This document shows, one piece after another, positions 54,901 to 64,000 of a DNA stretch of 64,000 bases. The position numbers and the translations under genes are program-made. The notes beneath the pieces were generated by a model. It did no database searches. It had not been told where the DNA came from and saw nothing but the letters and a program-made list of their open reading frames with translations. The first letter of the stretch is position 1; each line of letters begins with the position of its first letter. Source of the stretch: Meandrina meandrites (lineage: Eukaryota; Cnidaria; Anthozoa; Scleractinia; Meandrinidae); contig OY855908.1 of assembly GCA_963693305.1 (NCBI GenBank), positions 34,181,805-34,245,804 of the forward strand. The letters run 5' to 3'.

Positions 54901-57057
54901 AGTGTTCAGAAGCGGATGTTGACAAGATGGTCAGGGAAGCCGCTGAATTGCTTGGTACTAAATGCGGCGCAGTTGTCGAGGAAGTGTCGATTCCAATGCA
55001 TCTTGATGGTAATTGATCATTAAGGCAACTTAACCCATAAAAAACATTATCTTTGAACATCTGAAGGAAGATAACCTTAATTTGCTGAGAAAAATAAAAC
55101 CACGGAGCACAGACGAGAACCAACAACAAGGTAACAAAGATTGACCATGATAATTATTTTTTACCTTGTTGTTGGTCCAGGAATCGAACCCTAGCCACAT
55201 TGCTGGGAAGCGAGTGCTCTCACCACTGCGCTATCCTTGCTTCCCCGGATAAATAAGAATTTTTAACAAAGATTGACCATGATAATTATTTTTTTAGGTC
55301 TCCTACGACACAAATATATACAGTTTGGCTGTTCGAAAAACTGTTAAAATCCTTGCTAAAGCCCCTAGCTTTAAGCTGAGAGAATTATTTGAATTATTTC
55401 ATACTAGGTGTACATATAACGAGAGCCATTTCGCATATTGGAGCTTGTCGCATGATGTTTGATGGAGCTGGTAAGATGTTCTTTCCATAGTACTATATTA
55501 CTGCTGTCGTCATTGTTCTTGGGTTAAAGCCATAAGCGACATGGAGTGCCACAGCTGGAGCAGGAGATTTTTCTTCGGGCATCTTAGAATAGAACACGGG
55601 CGACGGCGTACGTGTAAGAGAACGCTAATCAGAAGAAACAACAAGAGAAAAGACGCCCGAAGGAAAGAATATACGCTCCGCTGGTAGTACACGCACCGAA
55701 CACAAATATCTAAGGGAGGGAGGGTGGGTCGCGGTATTTGAACTGTAGTCGTGGTGTTTAAGGCCTAGTTTAAACGTCGCATTTTAAATAGGCCGAATCA
55801 AATTGTCGAATTAGTATTGTATTCAGCACATGTAAAATGCGACGTTTAAACCACTCAGGCCTTACCGTCGGAAGACCTAAGAATGTGGTACACGCTCCAG
55901 AGAGCCACGGGCTTTATAACGAGCCAGTTCCACGCGACTTGCGACTTGCATGTATAACCAAGTACTTTGGAAATGACGCTGAATAGCCAATTTTTAGAGC
56001 ATTAACATTTGCGTTCGAGATTTTATGGCGGTTTTGATCTTTGTAAAATTTAATTAATTGATGGATGACAAAAATTGACATTTTGAGCAATCCTTTCCGT
56101 TCATATCTTGATTTTAAAAACCTTTAGCTTCAAACCGCCATTAAGTTTACAATTGAGGTCTTTAAAATGTCTAGCAAAGTCACTTGACAGGGTTTTGAGT
56201 ATGCAAGATATTTTCCTTCGTACTCCGGCACCTTTAACTTATATTAGCCGCCGTTATATAAGTATGCAAAAACAGTCACTTGGTCCGTTTATCTTTCCCT
56301 CGTCCACCTTTTCAGGTTTTGGGACCTCTGTGGATATGTATTACGACACGACTCTTCAAGAAGCGTTTTCCCGAGGCCTGAAATGCCATTCAAACGATTT
56401 GTCAAAAAGTGTCAATTTGGTCCGACTGATGGGAAGGTATTTGCAAGAAGATTACAACAGCATCTTCTACGGAAAAGCACAAAACCTGGGACGAGTGCTT
56501 TGCAAAGCGTACGACGAGGCACTCCAAAAATATGACGTGTTGCTTCTACCGACAATAACCAGGAAGGCAGCGATTTTTCCCCCGGCAAATCCTTCTATGA
56601 AAGGTAAGCAGTTACCAAGGGTCTGGATAGCGGTGCTAGAATCTCTCAATCTCAGCCCGTTCCTTTTCTTAGCGAGCAGTACATTAGTATTAAATCTCAC
56701 ATCTCAGCTATCAGTTCAAAAACCGCGTAATTTCTCAGCTATCCATAGAAAATCGTAATTCCGCTGTATAAGTTGTCCTACAGTGAAAAGAAGCGGAAGA
56801 GATTGTCGAATCACATTTCAAAAATTGAAATCTTATTTCATTTTTAAATTGTTTATAATTTTACAGAACATATGGAAGCAACAAGGGGAGTTTTTGAGAA
56901 CACCGCGCCGTTCAACGCCACAGGTCACCCAGCTCTGTCAATCAACGCCGGCTTCAGCGATGGCTTACCAGTTGGTATGATGATCGTGGGAAGAAAGTTT
57001 GACGAGGCCACTGTCCTTAATGTCGCCTATGCTTACGAGAAGATCAGAGACGCTTAA
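48978..57057 (+). CDS. Amidase-signature hydrolase, paralog C
   Basis: Ten exons: 48978-48999, 49988-50098, 50821-50950, 52325-52637, 53957-54157, 54241-54315, 54843-55008, 55408-55470, 56316-56603 and 56867-57057. Total 1560 nt, 519 residues. Starts MAEGNEQEKLYKEP. Triad K110 (VAIKDN), S185 (canonical [10 protein letters not shown]), S209 ([11 protein letters not shown]), spacing K-75-S-24-S. Exon lengths 130, 313, 201, 166, 63 and 288 are the same as in A and B; one exon is 3 nt shorter and the last 6 nt shorter. More diverged than A and B from each other. Intron 3 carries the 973-bp palindrome. AATAAA at 57293-57298 is the likely polyadenylation signal. No signal peptide or membrane segment is apparent. 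It is the best copy for biochemical inference because its signature has no odd substitutions. Confidence 0.93.
51113..52085. repeat. Near-perfect 973-bp palindrome in amidase C intron 3
   Basis: Left arm 51113-51592 and right arm 51606-52085 are reverse complements, 480 bp each, around a 13-bp loop centred on 51599. I noticed one mismatch (A/T in ATTTAAACATATG versus ATTTAATCATATG) and no gap, since arm ends and loop give the same centre. No frame of note lies inside. It is probably a young foldback element or an inverted duplication, and transcripts of the intron would form a very long hairpin. Confidence 0.95.
55113..55297 (-). mobile_element. SINE head (second family) with long flanking direct repeats
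   Basis: On minus, 55245-55168 reads as a tRNA-like head with AGCGCAGTGGTGAGAGC and B-box GGTTCGATTCC, matching the SINE at 42572. Identical 31-bp direct repeats (55132-55162 and 55264-55294, TAACAAAGATTGACCATGAT...) flank it. CCAACAACAAGGTAA is inverted at 55120 and 55162. It lies in amidase C intron 7. Confidence 0.75.
55757..55866. mobile_element. Foldback element in amidase C intron 8
   Basis: TTTAAACGTCGCATTTTA with the inverse TAAAATGCGACGTTTAAA, plus outer AAGGCCT / AGGCCTT. About 110 bp, non-coding. Confidence 0.75.
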
Positions 57058-59556
57058 GGAACAATAGATAACTGAGTATATATTTTCAACTTTCTCCATC
57101 TAAGAATCAAACACAGCTGCAATACGAGACATATCAGGATAGACGATAACTATGCACACACAACGGCTTGGCTCGGCCAAAGCCTGCCTCATACGCGCAC
57201 GCATAGCGGATTACCCATGCAGTGTGACAGCCTTGGCCAGTTGGTCCTGGTTGAGATTCAGACCTTAACTGGTAGTTTCAGGTAGTTTTCTCAATAAAAT
57301 TGATCAATGTGCCTTAATGTATCCTGGCGTTCATCTTATCATTGGTCTTCGCCAACCTCTAGGTGCCCATTCATAGCTGTCCGAACGAATTGAAGTAACA
57401 ATACAACAATCAAGGGGGGACAAGCAATAGTCGAGGGTGAGATGTGACAGAGATAGCGGCTTTAGTCGCATCAGCAGATCCTCGTTCACGTATTGTCACG
57501 CAATCTTCTGTAGAGGAGGAATGCGTTACGAACCCAAAGAGTGACAACGTAGGAGGCTAGCAAGTTTGTGACCACATTTGATGAATACCCGTGCCAGACC
57601 AAGAGCCGTTGGAAAAATTTACTTACAGGTCCATTATTTGTCTTTGCAAAATATCGTTCAACTGCCAACTTGTTCATGGTTTTGTTTATAAAATGTCTAC
57701 ATATCCTGGACGTTTTGTTTTTCGTTCGTAAAACATCGAGGTATGTTTCTTGAACAGTATCCACGCTACACTGACCAAAGTAATATGATGTTTAAAATTC
57801 AAAAAGTCCGCCATCTTGGAGTTTCTCCCCCCCCCCCCCCCCCCGCCCCAACCCCTTTCCCTGTACTGTTTAGAGCAGTACAACAGTCAGCAAATTATGT
57901 AAACAATTTCCTTTCAAGTCACGCACGCGTTATTAATGGCCTCGATAACCTTACTCTCTGTAAACAGCTGCAAAACTTTTAATGACAGCGTAATACAAGA
58001 GGTAATTAAACAATGTACACACATCAACGCAAATGAACTGGTCGTGTAATTAAAGCGGAGAACACTAGAGAATTTTTTTTTATCCTAACCTTGATACCGG
58101 CGGAACAATAACTGCGGAATGGTGAGTAACAGTCCCGAAAATGTCTAACACGTTTTACTCGATCCTTTATGAGAAAGACATTGGATGACTTTAATTTCCT
58201 ACTTCGCAGAAAATTATGTTAGGCTATAAGTAGTGAGTCATGCTCGCAGGATACAGTCTCTGCAGCTTTCTTTAACAGCAATGGGTTACTCAGGAGAAAT
58301 CTTATATCCTTTTCCCATTTGGACTCGATCATTGAACACGCACCATCGAAATTTCCAAAAAAAAAAGTGATTTTAAAATTCACACTGATTCTTCATTTGA
58401 AATCACTTTAAGTTTTCCGGACCAGCAGTCTTACCAAATTCCACTAATAAAGTTACGAAACGAAACCTGTATTGGTCGAGAAAGGTTATTGCATGATGAA
58501 AAAGTCCACAAGTAGCATGGTGTGAACTAGTTCTTTAACATCAAGTTATTCTACTATGATATTGTAGATATTCACCACCCTTAAAATCCTTATTACATAT
58601 ACAGTATAAAACTAGAACTAAGCCACTTTGTTGTTCAGCAAATCGTATTGCATATTCTCTTCTAACCGCCCATCCCAAGCTCCGCATGTTACAAGTGTAA
58701 AATTACATACATTGCTGCATGGAAACTATATAAAATATACGTCGATCGCACGTTGAAAATAGTTGCAGAATGTCGAGTTGTATTTCGCTATCTTATTTCG
58801 GTACTTTTTAATTTCAAAAAGGAAAATATATTTTTGGCCTCGAATTGTAAGTTGGCTCATCTTCTTGGCGATAAAGGAATTCGTGAGTGCATTTAAAAGT
58901 TAAATAGCCATTCGAATCTCGACATTTCTGCAATGTGTTTTTATTGTTTGACATAACTCGTACAGTGATAATGAATTGTCAGGCTTGTCATTCAATGAAA
59001 TGATTCTTGAATGAAACCCCTATGCAAAAAAATCAAGGACAAATTCTTACAGTTCTACGAAAAATATTTAAAAAAAAGACTTACAAATGACCTTGCGTCT
59101 TCCTCACGTCATCTTTTTTATAGCCAAACTAAATAGTTTATACGAATATTAATTAACTAGTATATACAAAAGATTCCGATAATGCTTTTATTCCACCACG
59201 CATTTTTCTTTTTTTTTTTTGGTGTGGGGCCGGTTGGCCGGCGGGAAGGGGGAGTGGGTGTAGGGGAGTTGGCGGTAATTATCGTGGGGTACGTGCAAGA
59301 CAATTTGGAGCGGATTTTGCGAAGCTCACAAAATAAGTTAAACAAAAGATATTTTTTTAAAAAACGAGCTACTCATTAGCTGGAGCCCAACACACTTAGT
59401 AGAACTCATCACGCCACTACGCTACACCCTTTTTCGTAAGTAGTCATAAAAAACGAGAACCAAACGCAATTTTCTATTTACTTCTTTTTTGTAAACTCAC
59501 TTAGCCCATTTTTGATGTCTAAAGCATTAACCATTATCTTTTATTTACAGGGGAAA
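57058..59556. other. Amidase C 3' UTR, MITE and intergenic DNA
   Basis: Holds AATAAA at 57293-57298, a MITE copy at about 57482-57562, and poly-C at about 57827-57844. A T-rich/G-rich stretch lies near 59210-59270. The last few hundred bases should include the promoter of the D8C gene. An acceptor-like TTATTTACAG at 59541-59550 directly before that start codon suggests a non-coding first exon somewhere here. Confidence 0.5.
57482..57562. mobile_element. MITE, 'CGTCACGCAAT' family, copy 4
   Basis: TATTGTCACGCAATCTTCTG ... GGAATGCGTTACGAACCCAA ... ACGTAGGAGGCT: the family core with diverged arms. Confidence 0.6.
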
Positions 59557-61940
59557 ATGACAATCCTAGCACTGTTCTTTATACTGATGATATGTTTCTC
59601 TGAGGTGGACCCAGCACGTAAGTTAAATCAACATTATAATGCATATGCAAGCATTTGAGGATACAACTTTGCATGATATGAAGCCATGATCTTTCTGCAT
59701 AACAAACATAGATATGTATTTTTAATTATAATTTTCTTTATTCTATATATCTATATCCCCAGTCAATGAATATTGTTTATCATGTTTATGAAAAGAAATA
59801 TGAGATATATTTATTCTGTTGCGTATTGAACACTAGAGATACGCACTGAATAGTTAACAAGAACGTTTGGATGCAGAGGACCACGCAACGAAGAATAAAA
59901 CTACTTGACTTGTCTGTTGCCGGATCTCTTGTAAAAGAAATACTCGTACCAGACGTCACGTTGAGTGTAGATAAAACCAAATTGATTGCAAGGCTGGTAC
60001 TACGGCAAAAGGGCAAAATTTATTGGCCAATATTTCAACTAGCAGAGCTAGTCTTCTTCAGGGCCAGTACAGTTTCAAATTGTACTGGCCCTGAAGAAGA
60101 CTAGCTCTGCTAGTTGAAATATTGGCCAATAAATTTTGCCCTTTTGCCGTAGTACCAGCCTTGCAATCAATTTGGTTTTAGTTAACAAGACTTTGGACAC
60201 GGTAGATATCCACCCATAATCACCACGAGTAAGATAACTAGTTGAAAATATTTTCTTTTCTACAGGTGGATACGGTAAAAATCCGTGTTCTGATTATCGG
60301 AAACTCAGTGGAGCTGATCGAGCGGCAGGATATAACAAGTTAACACGCAAATCAGACAAACGCGGCAACTGGAAAGAGGACTGGTACCGATTCATGGGCG
60401 AAGCCGGAGACAAGATGGCTACCATGTGAGTTCTCTTTTAGTGATGCTTATATAAAGAAGCACGTCCACTCATGGTGGAACCTGGTGGACCATTGTGGTG
60501 GTTTTGCGGGACGTGCTGCTACAAATTTTCTCGTATGTCTCGTTTGTCCCAGTCAAATTCTGGGGTCGCCTGCGTTTGACTGGTGCCCCATTCAGGCGGT
60601 ATAGTGGGACCCCCAGTCGTTTCACACTACAGTACCCAGAGCTAATTCCCGACGCTAAGGAGCCATATAGGGTGCCTCTTCAACTTTAAAACTGTATTAT
60701 TCGTTCTTTGTTTTTTACTTGAGCTTTGCATACTTATTTTGGGTTTATTGCAATCATCTTACCTTTTTTACTTTTTTTAATATTTGTGTTTCAATCATCT
60801 TATCTTAGCAATACGAATGGAGGGGGCTGCTTGAAGTCCCCTGCTTGTGGAGCCAAGTTTCCCGCGTACCTGCTCAAGCCACACCCTAATAACATGGCGC
60901 ATGGGGAAAGTAAGGAAGCAACCATTTGCTACTCAACTGGAAAAACCTGCTGTGGAAAGACTCAGAGAATACTGATCAAGAAATGTACAGGGTTTTACAT
61001 CTACAAGTTGCCTCGCGCTTGCATCAAAAGAGGAAGATATTGCGGAAATGGAGGTGAGATGTAATATATCAAACGCGAGACAGTGTTTCATCGGGATATC
61101 CAAACACCGAGAAAAGAGTTGAAAATACGACGAGGAGTGGATTATTTTGACGAAATTCGAGGTGTTTGGATAGCTGATGAAACACTCTCCGGAGTGTTTG
61201 ATATATCTTCTCAATCGAAACTAAAACTAAGGAGTAAACGGAGAAATAAAATCGTAAAAATCTATGTATCCAAACTTCCTCCACGGTTATGATTTTCTTT
61301 GTTTCAATTTCATTATTAATGACTTTGAGAAGTTTTGTTTGAAGAGTTAGGGTCCGTTGAATTAAATGAGATAAGAGGGATAATTTTTTTTTTAACTTTC
61401 ATCTTTTTTGTATTTTCACTGATTATATTTCCTTTTATTCTACAGCTGAAAAGGAACCTGAGTGCGATGAAAAGAAACTGCTTTTTGGTATGACTTTTTC
61501 CTTCCATTTAAACACTCAAGCTTACCTGGGGCTTATCTTTGGTAGTACGAGTCCCAGCAAGAAGATTTGTACTCGTGTTTAACCAATATCTGAAGAATCC
61601 AATATCGCCAATTACAACCCAGAAACCCCAGAAAGACTTTCAAACTTAGTATATTTTCCTGACTAAAAGCACCGTATTAACGAAATTAAATCGACTGGAG
61701 AGCAACAGAAAAATGAATTAAATTCCGACTGTTATTATTTCACTTTTGTTCTCTCGCAGGTCTGACTAAAAAGTACGCAGCGAAGTCATGTAAAGAGATA
61801 AAAGAGAAAAGAGAAGTTGCTGATTCCGGTGTATACTGGATTAAACCTGATGGCATCAACCCGGTCCAGGCCTATTGCGACCAGGAAACGGACGGAGGAG
61901 GTTGGACATTAGTGTACAGCTACACATTCACAAATTTCAG
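59557..61940 (+). CDS. Secreted D8C plus fibrinogen-like protein, 5' part of gene (coral matrix-protein-like)
   Basis: Five exons: 59557-59617, 60266-60425, 60809-61053, 61446-61487 and 61760-61940; phases agree and the gene continues past 61940 in phase 2. Exon 1 is a signal peptide (MTILALFFILMICFSEV). Exons 2-3 form a D8C domain as in uromodulin, GP2 and OIT3: WYRFMGEAGDKM, then exon 3 with exactly eight Cys (GGGC, PAC, TICY, TCC, KKC, RAC, RYC), HP and FYIYKL. Exon 4 is a short linker. Exon 5 starts a fibrinogen-related domain: SCKEIKE, GVYWIKPDG, YCDQETDGGGWTLVYSY. The combination resembles proteins labelled 'uncharacterized skeletal organic matrix protein 5-like' in corals (my recollection of the naming, not a search). 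Probably extracellular and disulfide-rich; ligand binding or skeleton/mucus role is inference. No later exon was found before the window end. Confidence 0.88.
59853..60190. mobile_element. Insertion with 104-bp-arm palindrome, intron 1 of the D8C gene
   Basis: 59972-60075 and 60077-60180 are reverse complements around a single base at 60076, with one G-T mismatch noticed. TAGTTAACAAGA occurs just left of the segment (about 59850) and again at about 60179, suggesting a target duplication enclosing 59862-60180. Non-coding. Confidence 0.75.
61066..61210. mobile_element. Foldback element in intron 3 of the D8C gene
   Basis: AATATATCAAACGCGAGACA / GTGTTTGATATATC and TGTTTCATC...ATCCAAACACCG / GGTGTTTGGATAGCTGATGA are inverted. 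About 145 bp. Confidence 0.7.
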
Positions 61941-62467
61941 GTAAAGCATGAGGCTTAATGAATTATAAGCTATAGGGTTCGTGTCGATCTAGTGTTTGGA
62001 AGTTAGCCCACGCCACGCTTGTTGCGTGAAGTTGAAGGCGTCGAGTGAGGTACTGGGGAGTTTTATACCGATAACGGACGGACCAATCAGGAACCAGGAT
62101 GAAACATCTTTTTCTCCCTACTGGCTGACGTTGCTTTCAATTTTGTTCTAATATTTTGTTGGTTCATAAAAAAAACTTCATTTGATGATTTTATATATTC
62201 TTGTGACCTGTTTGCTCATGCTTGATAACATAATAAGTGATCACAAACTCATAATAAGTAATCACAAACTCCTGATTGAAGCAGGAAGATATAACATTAT
62301 TATATAAACTGCAGTGGTATAGCGAGTGGTAGCAAATCGAGAAAAATGGTTATCACACGTGTGGATAAAAATGGTATCCACACATGTGTGATATCATTTT
62401 TTACCAATGAGCTCACAGAGTTTGCCATGTTACAATGCTCAATGGGCCAAGGTTTATCGATACTAAG

Positions 62468-62640
62468 TCGAAACATCTTCGGATCTTCCTCGGCAATCTT
62501 CGGCAATCTTCGGGAATCTTCGGAAATTTTCGGAAAACTTCGAAAAATGTTCGGAAACATTCGTATGACTACCGGACAAATTTTCAAAATCTTCGAAAAT
62601 CTTCGGAAAATGGTCGGAAATCTTCGGAAAATCGTCAAAA
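62468..62640. repeat. Short-period minisatellite (CTTCGGAAA-like)
   Basis: About 17 variable copies of a 9-12 bp unit close to ATCTTCGGAAA, drifting in length and sequence. It is in an intron or 3' flank of the D8C gene. Confidence 0.75.
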
Positions 62641-62696
62641 ACCTCGTTTTTAGTAGGTTTATAAAATAAACAGAACAATACAAGCATCAAGAGTTT

Positions 62697-64000
62697 CGCG
62701 CTTCCGGTTGGAACGTAATGCATCTTGGGATATGTTGGGTCAAAAAGTGAGCACCACTTCAACATGAAGTCAAGAAGCAAACAAACAAAACAGGGAATTT
62801 ACTGAGGAAAATTACGGCTGGGTCTCCAGAAAACCAGAAAAATATCAAAAGCTGCAACGATCTAGCGCCTTAAGGACATTTGAGGGCTAGAGGGATACCG
62901 GTGTCAAACAAAACCATAAAAAGAACTGGCAGAACCGATGAATTGTCGGGAGAATTGGAAGAGTGCGAGTATATTTATTCCTATAGTTGACCACAACACA
63001 ACCCGGTAATATCCTCAATGTTGTTTTAATCCATTGCAATTTAATATCTGACTTAACAGAAGAACAAAACGCGTTGTATACAGACAACAAACGCAATAAT
63101 TGCATTCAAATTCTTTTGTTGGTTTATATTTCAATCGACGAACTCACAGGAATTCCATTTACAAAATGGTTTTCAGCCATCGAAATACTGCAACTGTTCT
63201 AATAAAAGAAAGCTGAACTGATTACGTTTATCTTTTTTATTATTTTATGTCAGTTACTTTTGCCAAAAACTCTACAAGGGAACTTGATACAAAGTAGTAA
63301 TTGCGTGTTTGTTTAAGTTATATTCGAATTTCTCACTTGATCTTGCGCTATTTTGGCACATTCAAGAAAATAAAATCACAACAATGCGAGATCTAAATTC
63401 GTTTTGACCCCGGAAAATGAAATATTCGGTTAAAAGACATGATTTTCAATTTACTAAAGTGATAGTATCGATAGTTTAAGAAGCATTTATTTTCTGAGGA
63501 AAATAGTTAATATTCTTACGAGCACATATTTTAATTAATCGGCAAACTCGTCAAAAACATAAGCCAGAGCCATTCAAAAATTCATTTGGAGCCTCACACA
63601 CCGAAGCCCGAGGTAAAACGGCTAGCTCTTCATTCGTCAAACTGATGCTGCTCATCATTCAACGGGAACTACAGTATCTTGTTACAAAACTTCTTGAAGC
63701 GCTTGTCCGCGTGAGCAAATTGCAGAAGTTCGCACTACAATCACTGAATTTTAACAACATCGCGAATATTAAAATTACTTATCATGTTGAGGTCAACTTC
63801 CATACATATGTCCATACAGATGTCCTTTAGGCGCTAGATCCTTGCAGTTTTTGATATTTTTCTAGGTTTCTGGAAACCCAGCCGTAATTTTCCTCAGTAA
63901 ATTCCCTGTTTTGTTTGTTTGATTCTTGAGTTCTTGTCGAAGTGGTGCTCACTTTTTGTCCCAACATATCCCAGGATGCATTACGTTCCAGCCGGAAGCG
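62697..64000. mobile_element. DNA transposon-like element with about 170-bp terminal inverted repeats, cut by the window edge
   Basis: 62697-62875 (CGCTTCCGGTTGGAACGTAA...) is the reverse complement, with scattered differences, of about 63828-64000 (...TTACGTTCCAGCCGGAAGCG). The internal 950 bp are AT-rich with no frame over about 70 codons, so it is non-autonomous. The right boundary is at or just past 64000. Confidence 0.85.

Noticed and set aside
33307..57057. Bacterial contamination as the source of the amidase genes
   Set aside because: Every copy is split by GT-AG introns with consistent phases and sits among animal genes and SINEs.
62300..62780. Frames with FRRF/KISE or FGNLR repeats
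   Set aside because: Translations of the CTTCGGAAA minisatellite on both strands.

Overview
This is eukaryotic, animal nuclear DNA, most likely from an anthozoan cnidarian and probably a stony coral. The genes have many short GT-AG exons, introns are AT-rich, and foldback elements, tRNA-derived SINEs and tetranucleotide microsatellites are dense. The right-edge gene resembles coral skeletal-matrix-type secreted proteins. No bacterial operons, rRNA or genuine tRNA genes were seen. Exon models were built by hand from reading frame, GT-AG borders and phase. For every complete multi-exon model the summed exon lengths are an exact multiple of three.

Layout, left to right. (1) 162-4498 (+): 3' end of a secreted or surface protein with two F5/8C (discoidin) domains, with a copy of one foldback element in each domain's intron, in opposite orientations. 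(2) 7607-7873 (-): possible 88-residue membrane protein. (3) 10129-19898 (-): complete EAF (ELL-associated factor) gene of 7 coding exons. Its last intron is about 5.4 kb and holds an intronless WRN-type 3'-5' exonuclease gene (12417-13598, +) and a decayed copy of it (10517-11440) broken by two foldback elements. (4) 20247-26960 (+): GTDC1/QTMAN, the tRNA-queuosine mannosyltransferase, head to head with EAF across 348 bp. (5) 28434-30304 (-): METTL27-like methyltransferase. (6) 30961-31485: a decayed coding relic. (7) 33307-57057: three paralogous amidase-signature hydrolases, A on minus and B and C on plus, with almost identical exon lengths and intact Lys-Ser-Ser triads. (8) 59557-61940 (+, incomplete on the right): signal peptide, eight-cysteine (D8C) domain and the start of a fibrinogen-like domain.

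By function these are mostly unrelated housekeeping genes: transcription elongation (EAF), tRNA modification (QTMAN), a nuclease and a methyltransferase. The amidase cluster is the lineage-specific part. It resembles bacterial aryl/aliphatic enantioselective amidases more than the usual animal FAAH or GatA enzymes, although it is thoroughly intronised.

The most unusual structural signal is an almost perfect 973-bp palindrome (two 480-bp arms, 13-bp loop, one mismatch noticed) in an intron of amidase C. Also notable are a 152-bp exact tandem duplication that doubles a splice acceptor in amidase B, a TTAA-flanked piggyBac-like remnant in a GTDC1 intron, and a long-TIR element cut by the right edge. 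I did not find a clearly new multi-gene system.
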